Assembly: GCF_001543105.1 (NCBI RefSeq)
Contig: NZ_CP014159.1
Location: 1,570,921 to 1,634,920 of the forward strand
Length of the DNA: 64,000 nucleotides
Source of the DNA: Aerococcus christensenii
GTDB taxonomy: Bacteria; Bacillota; Bacilli; Lactobacillales; Aerococcaceae
Direction of reading: 5' to 3'
Under the pieces are notes generated by a model. The model worked only from the letters and a program-made list of their open reading frames with translations, ran no database searches and was not told where the DNA came from. Shown here piece after piece: positions 1 to 8,088 of the stretch. How positions within the stretch are numbered: the stretch's first letter is position 1; each line of letters starts with the position of its first letter. The position numbers were made by a program, and so were the translations under genes.

Positions 1-84
1 AACAATATTCGATTTTGCTTCTAATAAACGTTCAATTCCTTTAAATGCGGCAGTATAAGTTAAGCCTTGTGTACGATCAGACAT
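1..84 (-). CDS. N-terminal fragment of an unidentified protein (cut by window edge)
   Basis: On the minus strand an ATG at 82-84 opens a frame that stays open for 28 codons to the window edge, beginning MSDRTQGLTYTAAFKGIERL. An AGAAAGAGGG ribosome binding site lies about 7 nt upstream of this ATG, which supports it as a real start. I do not recognise the protein from so short a fragment. It is divergent from the flavin reductase gene. Confidence 0.55.
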   Translation of the reverse strand, partial: MSDRTQGLTYTAAFKGIERLLEAKSNIV

Positions 85-418
85 TTTAAGCCCTCTTTCT
101 AAATCTTTAAAATCACCTTTCCATTATAGAAGAAAATAAAATGAATACCTAGTAATATGACTCATTTTTTTATGATAAAATTTTTCTATCTCTTAAAAAC
201 AGCAAAGTCTTTTTTTACTTTCTTCCTTTCTCTATCCATTTTTAAATCATCAATCTATTTTATTCTTGTGATTCAGTACTCAAAATTGCACTACTTTTCC
301 CCTCATCCTCTTCGATTTTCTTGTTGTTTTATATAATCAAATTGGAATGTTTGCCCTATTATTCGCGTTATATCAAGGATAAGGGGATGTGATTTTCCTC
401 ACTTTTTTAACAAAAAGG

Positions 419-448
419 TTGGACAATTTTAGCATTTCATCCTACAAT
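419..448 (+). promoter_or_regulatory. Sigma-A-type promoter of the flavin reductase gene
   Basis: TTGGAC at 419-424 and TACAAT at 443-448 are separated by 18 nt. They lie about 80 nt upstream of the flavin reductase start, in the right orientation. Confidence 0.5.
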
Positions 449-458
449 AGAAAAGGTG

Positions 459-474
459 GCTAACTGAAGTTAGC
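459..474. promoter_or_regulatory. Perfect 16-bp palindrome in the 5' leader, possible operator
   Basis: GCTAACT-GA-AGTTAGC is a perfect inverted repeat with 7-bp arms, just downstream of the predicted -10 element. A dimeric repressor operator is one reading. A small mRNA hairpin is the other, although the 2-nt loop is too tight for a good one. No regulator is identified. Confidence 0.35.
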
Positions 475-526
475 GTTTACTAAAATGATGTTAAAGGATA
501 TTTCCTTTAACGAAAGGGGTTTATTA

Positions 527-1075
527 ATGAAAATTGTAGGGATTATCGGAAACAACGCTTCCAAATCACATAACAGAATGTTATTGGAACATATGGCAGA
601 ACGTTACGGTGCTGAAAATGAATTCGTCCTCGCTGAAATTAAGGACATTCCTCTTTTCAATGCTGATTTTATGGGACAAGATGTGCCGGCTTCTGTGAAT
701 GAATTAGCAGACTTAATCGAAAGTGCCGATGGTGTGGTTATTTCAACTGCTGAATATGACCATGCAATTACTGCAGCACTTAAAAGTGTCTTAGAATGGT
801 TATCTTCTGTTCGTAAACCTTTCCAAGGAAAACCTATTTTAATTGTTGGAGCTTCTTTAGGTGCCTTAGGTTCCGTTCGGGCCCAAGACAATTTACGTAA
901 TATTCTTACTTCACCTGGTCTTTACGCCAAAGTATTCCCAGGGGCAGAATTTTTAGTAGACCGTGCTGGACAAAAATTTGACGAAGATGGTAAGTTTACA
1001 GATCAAGGCTCTATTGAATTCCTTGACATGTTATTTAACCAATACCTCGACTTCATCGCTGAACAAAAAGCTTAA
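527..1075 (+). CDS. NAD(P)H-dependent FMN reductase family protein
   Basis: A cytoplasmic flavodoxin-fold oxidoreductase of about 182 residues, of the family that reduces FMN, quinones or azo compounds with NAD(P)H. The N-terminal beta-strand and phosphate loop (MKIVGIIGNNASKSHNRML), the central SAEYDHAITAALKSVLEWLS segment and the following GASLGALGSVRAQ stretch are typical of the family. A frame from an upstream ATG at 485 is 14 codons longer, but the ATG at 527 has AAAGGGG placed 7 nt before it and starts exactly at the first strand of the fold, so it is preferred. The gene is monocistronic, with its own promoter and terminator. The physiological substrate cannot be told from sequence. Confidence 0.85.
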   Translation: MKIVGIIGNNASKSHNRMLLEHMAERYGAENEFVLAEIKDIPLFNADFMGQDVPASVNELADLIESADGVVISTAEYDHAITAALKSVLEWLSSVRKPFQGKPILIVGASLGALGSVRAQDNLRNILTSPGLYAKVFPGAEFLVDRAGQKFDEDGKFTDQGSIEFLDMLFNQYLDFIAEQKA

Positions 1076-1089
1076 TTTTATTGTGAAAG

Positions 1090-1115
1090 AGCTGATGTTT
1101 CATCAGCTTTTTTTC
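1090..1115 (+). terminator. Rho-independent terminator after the flavin reductase gene
   Basis: AGCTGATG and CATCAGCT form an 8-bp stem around a 3-nt loop, followed by a run of T residues from 1107. It sits directly before the ribosome binding site of the next gene. Confidence 0.8.
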
Positions 1116-1129
1116 TAAGGAGTGATCAA

Positions 1130-1765
1130 ATGTATCAAGTTAAAACTGTCGTTACTCATTTACTTGACGAAAATAATTACATCATTTATCAAAACGGACA
1201 AGCTCTTATCGTAGATCCCGGTTCTTCTCCCAATCGTACCAAAAAAGCGATAGAGGAACTCTCCCTCACTCCTTTAGCTATTTTAATTACACATGGGCAC
1301 GCGGATCATATTGGTGCTTTAGAGATTATTCGCCAATTTTACGATATTCCCGTTTATTGCAGCAAAGAAGAACAACTCTGGTTGAAAGATTCTGCTTATA
1401 ATATGAGTCCTATGCTAGGTATGGGAGAATACACCTGCCAGCCAGCCGAGAAAGAATACCTCCTCAATCAAGAAAATACCATTGGACCCTTCACCTTTAA
1501 AGCCTTGCCAACGCCTGGACATACCAAAGGCTCGACTTGTCTTTACTTTGAAAATGAAGGGCACCCTTTTGTCATGACAGGAGATACTCTCTTCAAGGGA
1601 AGCATCGGACGATCAGATTTTCCAGGAGGCGATAGTGAAGCTATTTTCCCATCCATCGAGAATCACCTTTTCACCCTTCCTGAAGAAACGATTGTTTATC
1701 CTGGACACAATGAATCTTCAACTATCGGAAATGAAAAAGCACATAATCCCTTCTTTAAGCATTAA
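1130..1765 (+). CDS. MBL-fold metallo-hydrolase, glyoxalase II-like
   Basis: A cytoplasmic zinc hydrolase of 211 residues with the metallo-beta-lactamase fold. The zinc-binding signature HGHADH lies near residue 56. It is followed by the TPGHTKGS histidine motif, the MTGDTLF aspartate motif and a C-terminal YPGHNESS histidine motif, which is the glyoxalase II arrangement (thioester hydrolysis, e.g. S-lactoyl-thiols). Many Firmicutes carry several such short paralogues of uncertain substrate, so a specific glyoxalase II role is not claimed. An AAGGAG ribosome binding site precedes the ATG. The gene converges on pip and shares a bidirectional terminator with it. Confidence 0.85.
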   Translation: MYQVKTVVTHLLDENNYIIYQNGQALIVDPGSSPNRTKKAIEELSLTPLAILITHGHADHIGALEIIRQFYDIPVYCSKEEQLWLKDSAYNMSPMLGMGEYTCQPAEKEYLLNQENTIGPFTFKALPTPGHTKGSTCLYFENEGHPFVMTGDTLFKGSIGRSDFPGGDSEAIFPSIENHLFTLPEETIVYPGHNESSTIGNEKAHNPFFKH

Positions 1766-1783
1766 GTGATGCAATAGGCTCTA

Positions 1784-1861
1784 TAAAAAAGGCTAGCTTT
1801 TAAAGTGGAGTTTCCAAAAGATTTAATCTTTTGGAGGACACTGTAAAGCTAGTCTTTTTTA
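1784..1861. terminator. Bidirectional nested terminator between convergent genes
   Basis: An outer stem (GGCTAGCTTT with AAAGCTAGTC) is flanked by A-rich sequence on the left and T-rich sequence on the right. It encloses an inner hairpin, TCCAAAAGATTTAATCTTTTGGA interrupted at the loop. It can serve both the hydrolase gene and the oppositely oriented pip. Confidence 0.75.
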
Positions 1862-2794
1862 TTAATTTCCAAGATTATCCATAATACGAATCAATTGATC
1901 TTTCATGGCAGGCTCATAAGGGCTGTGGCAAGAAGCCTCTATTAAGTGAAGGCGAGCTTTCGGACAAGCCTTGGCCAAGGCATGAGCGCCAAAAGGTGGA
2001 CAAATCACATCATAACGTCCTTGAACAATATCCATCGGTATGTCCGCATACCGATCAGCTTGTTCTAACAAGTAATTATCTGATTCAAAGAACATCTTAT
2101 GATAAAAGTAGTGATTCTCCATCAAACTAATGGACCGTTCTTCATCTGATAAGGTTGTAGGATCTGGGAATTTAGGGAAGAGCGTCAATAAAGAATCCTC
2201 CCACTTCGCCCAGCGCTTGTAGGCTTCATCCCTACGTTCTTCATCGTCACCTATCAAAGCTTCATGATAACCAACTACAGGATCTTCATATTCCGAAACA
2301 AAGGAACGGAAGCTTTCATATTGTTCAGGATAAAAATACCCAGCTCCTCCTCTGTATAACCAATCGACATCCACTTTTCTCCCTAAAAAGATTCCTCTCA
2401 AAACTAAATGTTTCACGCGTTCTGGATGAATAATGGCGTAGGTTAAGGCTAAACTTGACCCATAAGATCCTCCAAATACTACCCATGAAGAAAAACCAAA
2501 GTACTGGCGAATCACTTCCATATCGTGAACACTATCAAAAGGCGTGTTCTTTTCTGTTGACAAGAAAGGCTGACTTTTTCCACACCCTCTCTGATCGAAA
2601 AGGATTACTCGATATTTTTCTGGGTTAAAAAATTGTAAGCAAGCTTTGCCCGTATGTCCACCAGGTCCTCCATGCAAAAAAACAACAGGAACACCCTTAG
2701 GATTTCCGCAATCTGCCACATATAATTGATGAACATCATTCACTTGAATATATAAATCTCGATTGACATTAACATGCTCGTACCCTGTTAACAT
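1862..2794 (-). CDS. pip: Proline iminopeptidase
   Basis: An alpha/beta-hydrolase of peptidase family S33 (310 residues) that releases N-terminal proline from peptides in the cytoplasm. It has the HGGPGGHTG oxyanion motif near residue 41, the nucleophile elbow GGSYGSSLAL near residue 108, a late aspartate in the RYDVICPP segment and a C-terminal catalytic histidine in the CHSPYEP segment. Length and motif order fit the family well. GGAGG lies upstream of the ATG. In lactic bacteria this enzyme helps use proline-rich peptides as an amino-acid source. It is transcribed alone, toward the bidirectional terminator. Confidence 0.9.
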   Translation of the reverse strand: MLTGYEHVNVNRDLYIQVNDVHQLYVADCGNPKGVPVVFLHGGPGGHTGKACLQFFNPEKYRVILFDQRGCGKSQPFLSTEKNTPFDSVHDMEVIRQYFGFSSWVVFGGSYGSSLALTYAIIHPERVKHLVLRGIFLGRKVDVDWLYRGGAGYFYPEQYESFRSFVSEYEDPVVGYHEALIGDDEERRDEAYKRWAKWEDSLLTLFPKFPDPTTLSDEERSISLMENHYFYHKMFFESDNYLLEQADRYADIPMDIVQGRYDVICPPFGAHALAKACPKARLHLIEASCHSPYEPAMKDQLIRIMDNLGN

Positions 2795-2907
2795 GATTAA
2801 ACCTCCAAACTTTTCTCATGAGAATCTAGTCGTGTTTTTTGCTTGTTTATTTTATCAAAATAAGGATGCTTATATTATAACATAATCTCCTCAAAAACGA
2901 ATACTCG

Positions 2908-2943
2908 AAAAAAGCGACTCCCTCTAAAAACAGGAGCCGCTTT
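2908..2943 (-). terminator. Terminator downstream of mprF
   Basis: Read on the minus strand, AAAGCGGCTCCTG pairs with an almost complementary GGGAGTCGCTTT arm and is followed by T residues. It lies 36 nt after the mprF stop codon. Confidence 0.75.
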
Positions 2944-2978
2944 GATAGACTTTGTACTGTAAAATTTTCTCTTGCCTG

Positions 2979-5462
2979 CTATCCATTACTTCGATGTGTA
3001 ATATCCAAGAGAGCAATCAAAAGTTTCACTAAAGCAGATTGATTGGAATAAATCACATAACGATTTTCCCAACGAGGACGAAACTTCTGCTTATAATTTC
3101 TTAAACCTTTAAATCCGTAAAAACGATTACCAAAATTATAAGCTAAGTGAAGGGTTTTATCCCGAGAAGAAGAGAAAGACTTACTGCCGACGTTAGCCAA
3201 AGGCGCCATCCCCAGATCAAAAATTTGGTAGCCTTGGTCCTTCGACCATTGTAAAAGTTGTAAAATCAACATCTGCATCACGTCGCCAGCTGGATGAGTG
3301 AGATAGCGCATGAGATCGATGGAAACTTTCTCATTAGAAATAGGCATAATGGTCGCAAAGGCATAAATTTGCAGGTCATCGCGAAGTAAAGCGATGCGCT
3401 CCCGATTGAGATAGTCTTCTTGGAAAGTCCCTAATGAGAAACTCATTTCATCTCTCCCCTTCAACCAGGCATCCGAAATTTTTCGAATGTCTTCTAAAAA
3501 GCTCGGGTCAAAAGGCGGATTCAAGACTTCAAACCGAAGCCCTGCCCTCTCCATATCATTGCGCACGGAACGCCTATTTTTATTCTTTTTGCCATCGAAA
3601 CTAAATGCTTCTAAATCCACTTGGGCGGATTCCCCAATCTTCATGGTTGCGTATCCCAAAGAGCAAAAAGCATCCAAAGAATGTGGACTAACTTCATAAA
3701 AGCCTGCTGTCATATTGGTTTGCTCAGAAAACAGGAGAAATTCTTCAAGGGCTTCTTGGAAATCTTCTGTTTTCCCTATTGGATCCCCTAAAGCCACTAG
3801 GTTATCTCCAGAAGGCCGGTAAAGAATGGCGACCGTTTGATCTTCATTAAAGAAAATCATCTTATCGTAAAGATAGACCAGATGGCTATACTCACTCCCC
3901 CCATATTGATTCACTAAGTCTTCAAACTGACGAATTTCCTTTTCATTCGGCGGTAGAAAAGTAATCCGATCTGTTCGAGTAAAGAGGATCATCACGGTCA
4001 AGCTCAATAGGACAATGAGATACATTAAAGTATGCGTAGGATTCAGTAAGGAAATCTTGCGAATCGTTCTCAAAGCAGTAACGTGATTTGCCAAGTAGAA
4101 AATAATCAACAAAAAGAGAAAACACATCATAAAAGTGGTCATAATTGTTTTTCTATTTAGAGGCAAGTGATTCCTGGTAAAGAGATAGCGCGTCTGATAA
4201 AGTAGATAAGTATTCATCCAGAGGAAGATCGCCTCTTCATAATCTAATCCTTTCACCAAACAAGCTACCGCTCCAATAGGTAAAATAATCAAAGCTATCC
4301 ACAAGGCCCGCTTTATCCGTTTAAACAAACCATACGAAATTAAAAGTAAAATAACCCCCGTTAAAAGGACAATCAAAACGGAAACATTTTGAAAAAAGCG
4401 AGGGATGAAATACTTCAACAAGCGAATTCGTTCAGGAATCGCTGGTGAAAACACAGAAGCAATCAATAAAACCCCATTTAAGAAAAGGGAAGCAGATACA
4501 AATCTTCCCACAAAACGGGCAATATTTGCCGTCTGAAGATTGCCTTCAAAGAGGTGATCACTCAACCATTCATGAAAAACATGGCAGCAAGCGAGCATCC
4601 ATGGCGCCACATAGTAGCATACTCTTAACACAACAATTCCCGCTAAAATGCGGTCTCCGCTAAACCCTGCTTGTTGAAACAGGAAAAGCACACTCATATC
4701 AAATGTTCCTAATCCTCCGGGCACAAAAGAAAGAATGCCGATCACATTAGAACAAGCATATACCATCAAAGCGAGGCCCGGTGTCACATCCTGTAAAAAC
4801 AAGGTCATGACTAAATAGAAATAAGAAAAGGAAGCCAGCCAATCCCCTAAAGAAACCAGGCAATAACGAAACTTTTTCTGGTAAGAAATTTCAATATAAC
4901 CCGTTTTTCGTACCCATTTTCCTACAAAGGGTAAGTGTTCCCAAAAAAAGAACAAAGGAAAATAAAGGCAATAGGCAATCGCTAAAAGTCGATACACACC
5001 CGTCGGAGGCTGTTCTATAAACATTCCTATCACTAAAAAACCTAATCCTAAAAAAGATGCAAACCAGGTTTCTAAAGTAATCTGCAAGGAATCTTTAGTA
5101 GAAAGGCCTGCCTTTTGATAGAAGCTTGCACGTAAGGCGCCTCCTGTAAAGCCGCCTAATCCAATAAACTCATTAAAGGCTTGACTAATCCACCCCATTT
5201 TTAAAATATCTAAGGGAGTGGCCGTTAATTTATAATTTCGGGTCGCACAAAAATCATACCAGCCATTAAAACTAAATCCTAATAAGCCAAAAAATATTAG
5301 TAAAAATCGTGTCGTTGTTGATAACTGAGACAATGCTGTCAAAAAGAGCCGCCAATCAATGGTTCCCATTTCATGCTTCACGAGTAAAGCTAATAGGAAA
5401 AATAACAAAAAATAAAACAGCGTCTTCAACAACCGCTTGTGTTTATTCATCAATTCCTTCAT
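2979..5462 (-). CDS. mprF: Phosphatidylglycerol lysyltransferase / flippase MprF
   Basis: A bifunctional membrane protein of about 827 residues. The N-terminal two thirds holds many hydrophobic segments (flippase and upper synthase domain). The soluble C-terminal third is the DUF2156 aminoacyl-phosphatidylglycerol synthase, with the conserved stretch SIDLMRY and the LGMAPLANVG segment near the end. The family transfers lysine (or alanine) from aminoacyl-tRNA to phosphatidylglycerol and flips the product outward, which lowers surface negative charge and protects against cationic peptides and daptomycin. The start at 5462 is chosen because AAAGGA stands 7 nt before it. ATGs at 5477 and 5450 are alternatives. 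The transferred amino acid cannot be told from sequence. Confidence 0.9.
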   Translation of the reverse strand: MKELMNKHKRLLKTLFYFLLFFLLALLVKHEMGTIDWRLFLTALSQLSTTTRFLLIFFGLLGFSFNGWYDFCATRNYKLTATPLDILKMGWISQAFNEFIGLGGFTGGALRASFYQKAGLSTKDSLQITLETWFASFLGLGFLVIGMFIEQPPTGVYRLLAIAYCLYFPLFFFWEHLPFVGKWVRKTGYIEISYQKKFRYCLVSLGDWLASFSYFYLVMTLFLQDVTPGLALMVYACSNVIGILSFVPGGLGTFDMSVLFLFQQAGFSGDRILAGIVVLRVCYYVAPWMLACCHVFHEWLSDHLFEGNLQTANIARFVGRFVSASLFLNGVLLIASVFSPAIPERIRLLKYFIPRFFQNVSVLIVLLTGVILLLISYGLFKRIKRALWIALIILPIGAVACLVKGLDYEEAIFLWMNTYLLYQTRYLFTRNHLPLNRKTIMTTFMMCFLFLLIIFYLANHVTALRTIRKISLLNPTHTLMYLIVLLSLTVMILFTRTDRITFLPPNEKEIRQFEDLVNQYGGSEYSHLVYLYDKMIFFNEDQTVAILYRPSGDNLVALGDPIGKTEDFQEALEEFLLFSEQTNMTAGFYEVSPHSLDAFCSLGYATMKIGESAQVDLEAFSFDGKKNKNRRSVRNDMERAGLRFEVLNPPFDPSFLEDIRKISDAWLKGRDEMSFSLGTFQEDYLNRERIALLRDDLQIYAFATIMPISNEKVSIDLMRYLTHPAGDVMQMLILQLLQWSKDQGYQIFDLGMAPLANVGSKSFSSSRDKTLHLAYNFGNRFYGFKGLRNYKQKFRPRWENRYVIYSNQSALVKLLIALLDITHRSNG

Positions 5463-5625
5463 AAATCGTCCTTTCATGGCAGTGTCTTGCTAAAAATAAT
5501 CTTAGCAGTGGCCATCCTTCCTCCTTGAAGTCTTTCTTCTTTCATTATAACGGAAGGTTCTTGAAGAGTTGTAAATAATTCCTTAAGAAATTTTTTAAGT
5601 GTTCCTTAGGAAGCTGTTCTTCCGT

Positions 5626-5653
5626 TAAAAAAGACTGGACACAAGTCCAGCCC
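5626..5653 (-). terminator. Terminator downstream of pnuC
   Basis: On the minus strand GGCTGGACTTGTGTCCAGTC forms a tight hairpin followed by six T residues, starting just past the pnuC stop codon. Confidence 0.85.
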
Positions 5654-5659
5654 TTTATT

Positions 5660-6304
5660 TTATTCTGTCCAATTGATATACCCACGAATGGCATTCAAAG
5701 AAAAGACAAAATACATAATTGCCATTTGCGGAACCCCTTGCTGAACAAAAATATACAAGGAAATGATATTTGTTATTAACCATAGAATCCAGGAAGAACG
5801 TTTCCGCTGAACCAATTGCATATATTGTGCAATAATCGCAGTGGCATTATTAAAGGCATCCCAAAAGATTAAAGCACCTCCCATGAAGTAAGAAAGAGAA
5901 CCTAAGCCAAAGAACCCTACCAAAATAGCTAACCCTACAAACTTCCAATTAGTCGTTTTGTCGACAACTAATTCACCTTCCGCATTTTTATGCCCGCTCC
6001 ATTGTTTGAATCCAAAGATTTGGGTAAATAAATAATAAATACTAGTGAACATGTCCCCATATACACGATTCTTACCAGCAACTATGGCTGCCGATATATT
6101 TTGAATCGAGTTAAAAATAAAGTTTCCCTGCCATTTCTTAGCCAGCCCAATCACTCCGATTAATCCCATCCAAGAAACTAAATTAGGTAAGTTAAACCAT
6201 CCATTTTGAAAAGAACCAAAAGCTGTAATTCCTACTAAAGCTACATCCGTTAAAAGATTCAAACCCTTTTTAATAGCAGACTTCTGTTTTAATTTTTCTT
6301 CCAT
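5660..6304 (-). CDS. pnuC: Nicotinamide riboside/mononucleotide transporter PnuC
   Basis: A polytopic membrane protein of 214 residues matching the PnuC family, which imports nicotinamide riboside by facilitated diffusion for NAD salvage. Several hydrophobic helices can be seen. The family-typical region near residue 165 (AQYMQLVQRKRSSWILWLI) lies before the last helices, and the aromatic C-terminal end RGYINWTE is also typical. It is transcribed alone and is divergent from two universal stress protein genes. Together with nadC and niaX near the other end of the window it points to dependence on imported pyridine precursors. In Streptococcus pneumoniae pnuC, nadC and niaX belong to the NiaR regulon; I could not find a convincing NiaR site here. 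Confidence 0.88.
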   Translation of the reverse strand: MEEKLKQKSAIKKGLNLLTDVALVGITAFGSFQNGWFNLPNLVSWMGLIGVIGLAKKWQGNFIFNSIQNISAAIVAGKNRVYGDMFTSIYYLFTQIFGFKQWSGHKNAEGELVVDKTTNWKFVGLAILVGFFGLGSLSYFMGGALIFWDAFNNATAIIAQYMQLVQRKRSSWILWLITNIISLYIFVQQGVPQMAIMYFVFSLNAIRGYINWTE

Positions 6305-6471
6305 GATATCCTCCTTTAAAAAGTTCGTTTATTATCTTACCATTTCCTTAAAACTCTGTCGCCTATTTTTTGATGAAAAGGCAAGAAATATATCGATTAA
6401 ATTATTGATTATAGTTCCTGCTCTTGTTAAAATAAAAGTAAATAAAAGGCTTTCAAAAAGGAGGAAAACGA

Positions 6472-6906
6472 ATGATTAAAGATGCTCAAAAAATTTTAGT
6501 GGCTGTGGATGACTCTAAACAAGCTTACCAAGCTTTCAAAAAAGCCGTTCAAGTAGCTAAAGCGATGCAGGTTAATATTTATTTAGTTTCGGTATTAGAC
6601 GAAGCGCTCTTCAATCCTAAAACTAGAGACAGCATCATCGCTGATCAGTTAATACAGGAGCGCAAGCAATTACTTCAAGATTACAAACTTGAGGCCGAAG
6701 AAGAAGATCACTTTACAGACGTGACAACAGAAGTTCTTGTAGCGGATCCTAAGCGTCAAATCGTGCATTTCATCAAAGAAAATCCCGCTTATCAACTCGT
6801 TGTTGTCGGTGCTACTGGGAAAAATGCAACCGAACGTTTATTCATCGGTTCCGTTTCACAATATATCGTTCGTCATTCTCCCGTTTCGGTCATGCTTGTT
6901 CGATAA
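6472..6906 (+). CDS. Universal stress protein (UspA family), first of a tandem pair
   Basis: A small cytoplasmic protein (144 residues) with the UspA fold. It begins with ILVAVDDSKQAYQAF and ends with the ATP-binding signature GATGKNATERLFIGSVS (G-x2-G-x9-G-S). It has the ATP-binding form of the motif, so nucleotide binding is likely. Its exact role in stress survival is unknown. An AAGGAGG site precedes the ATG. The next gene, 15 nt downstream, is a paralogue, so the two are probably co-transcribed and arose by tandem duplication. Confidence 0.9.
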   Translation: MIKDAQKILVAVDDSKQAYQAFKKAVQVAKAMQVNIYLVSVLDEALFNPKTRDSIIADQLIQERKQLLQDYKLEAEEEDHFTDVTTEVLVADPKRQIVHFIKENPAYQLVVVGATGKNATERLFIGSVSQYIVRHSPVSVMLVR

Positions 6907-6921
6907 TTTAGGAGGGATACT

Positions 6922-7353
6922 ATGTCAAATCTATGCAAAAAAATTTTAGTGCCTATTGATGGCTCTGATCAAGCGAAAAAAGCTTTTGAAGAAGCTGTTC
7001 ATTTTGCTCTTACACAAAACAGTGAACTTACTATCTTAACCGTTGTCGCAGATTATCTCCGTTATGACTTTGGTGAATTAAATTTAAGGTCAAAATACCA
7101 AAATTCAACGGCCTATGAAGAACTTCTTCGTCAATATCAGCTTTTTGCCCAACAAGCTGGCGTCAAAGAAGTCTCTTTAAAAATTAAACAAGGTGATCCT
7201 AGAAAAGAAATTCTAAATGTCGCTAAAGAAGAAAAAAGCGATCTCATTATTATGGGATCTACTGGCAAAGGAATGATCGATCGTCTACTGATTGGATCTG
7301 TTTCTGAATTCATTATGAATCATTCCTCCTGCGATGTTCTTATTACCAAATGA
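6922..7353 (+). CDS. Universal stress protein (UspA family), second of a tandem pair
   Basis: A 143-residue UspA protein with the start ILVPIDGSDQAKKAFEEA and the C-terminal ATP-binding motif MGSTGKGMIDRLLIGSVS. Its binding site AGGAGGG lies in the short gap after the first usp gene. The pair ends in a strong terminator, so this is a two-gene operon. The two proteins are clearly related but diverged; heterodimer formation is possible but not shown by the sequence. Confidence 0.9.
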   Translation: MSNLCKKILVPIDGSDQAKKAFEEAVHFALTQNSELTILTVVADYLRYDFGELNLRSKYQNSTAYEELLRQYQLFAQQAGVKEVSLKIKQGDPRKEILNVAKEEKSDLIIMGSTGKGMIDRLLIGSVSEFIMNHSSCDVLITK

Positions 7354-7371
7354 TTCTATTGAAAAATTTTC

Positions 7372-7411
7372 AAAGATTCTCGTTCCTTGCAGGGGAAGAG
7401 AATCTTTTTTC
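7372..7411 (+). terminator. Terminator of the usp operon
   Basis: AAAGATTCTC and GAGAATCTTT pair perfectly around a 16-nt loop, and a T-run follows. Confidence 0.8.
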
Positions 7412-7440
7412 TCTGATGATCTTAGAAAGGAAAGATTGAC

Positions 7441-8088
7441 TTGCTCAGTGATGCTTGCTGCCTACATGTTTTAAAAACGATCATGTCCCTCTATCCTAAT
7501 GCAGGGCCGACCCTCAACTTTCAGAATTCCTTTGAACTTTTAGTGGCTGTTGTTCTTTCTGCCCAAACGACAGATAAGCAAGTTAACAAAGTTACTCCCG
7601 GTTTATTTCAAGCCTTCCCTACGCCGAAAGCCTTAGCCAAAGGAACACCTCTAGAAATTGAAACTTACATCAATCAAATTGGACTCTACCACAATAAAGC
7701 CCGTTACCTGCATGCCTTAGGGAAATCCCTTCACGAAGACTTCCACGATCAAGTTCCCAAAACAAGGCATCAACTGATGCAGTTAGCAGGTGTTGGAAGA
7801 AAAACTGCCAACGTCGTTCTTTCTGTAGCCTTCAATCAACCTACCTTAGGTGTAGATACCCACATTACCCGTATTGCTAAACACCATCAACTTGTTCAAC
7901 CGGATGCTACTGTTCGACAAATTGAAGACCGACTGATCTCTGTGCTTCCGCCAGAAGATATCTTCCATGTCCATCACGCGCTCATTTCTTTTGGAAGGGA
8001 GATCTGTACCCCCAAACATCCCAAATGCACAAACTATCCTGAACTTTACTCTTGTCAAGAAATCAGAAAGGACAATCTCCATGGATAA
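7441..8088 (+). CDS. nth: Endonuclease III (DNA glycosylase/AP lyase)
   Basis: A base-excision repair enzyme of 215 residues that removes oxidised pyrimidines and cleaves abasic sites. Visible landmarks are LSAQTTDKQVN near residue 40, the helix-hairpin-helix LAGVGRKTANVVL with the catalytic lysine near residue 120, and GVDTHITR with the catalytic aspartate near residue 138. The iron-sulfur loop normally reads C-x6-C-x2-C-x5-C. Here the third cysteine is tyrosine (CTPKHPKCTNYPELYSC), from a TAT codon at 8032-8034, so cluster assembly is doubtful. The start is a TTG at 7441, 6 nt after AGAAAGGAAAG. The gene overlaps fthC by 8 nt. Confidence 0.9.
   Translation: MLSDACCLHVLKTIMSLYPNAGPTLNFQNSFELLVAVVLSAQTTDKQVNKVTPGLFQAFPTPKALAKGTPLEIETYINQIGLYHNKARYLHALGKSLHEDFHDQVPKTRHQLMQLAGVGRKTANVVLSVAFNQPTLGVDTHITRIAKHHQLVQPDATVRQIEDRLISVLPPEDIFHVHHALISFGREICTPKHPKCTNYPELYSCQEIRKDNLHG

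Larger units (their letters stand above)
85..526. other. Divergent intergenic region (about 440 nt)
   Basis: No coding frame with a plausible start and binding site was found here. The region is very AT-rich and must hold the promoters for both flanking divergent genes. The only elements I can point to are a promoter at 419-448 and a palindrome at 459-474, listed separately. No riboswitch or tRNA was recognised. Confidence 0.5.

Noticed and set aside
5581..5625. TTAAGAAATTTTTTAA-type repeats upstream of the pnuC terminator
   Set aside because: AT-rich low-complexity sequence without a clear stem-loop or repeat logic; not reported as a regulatory element.
7846..8082. Minus-strand frame across the end of nth
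   Set aside because: It lies fully inside a well-supported gene, lacks a ribosome binding site and has no recognisable motif.
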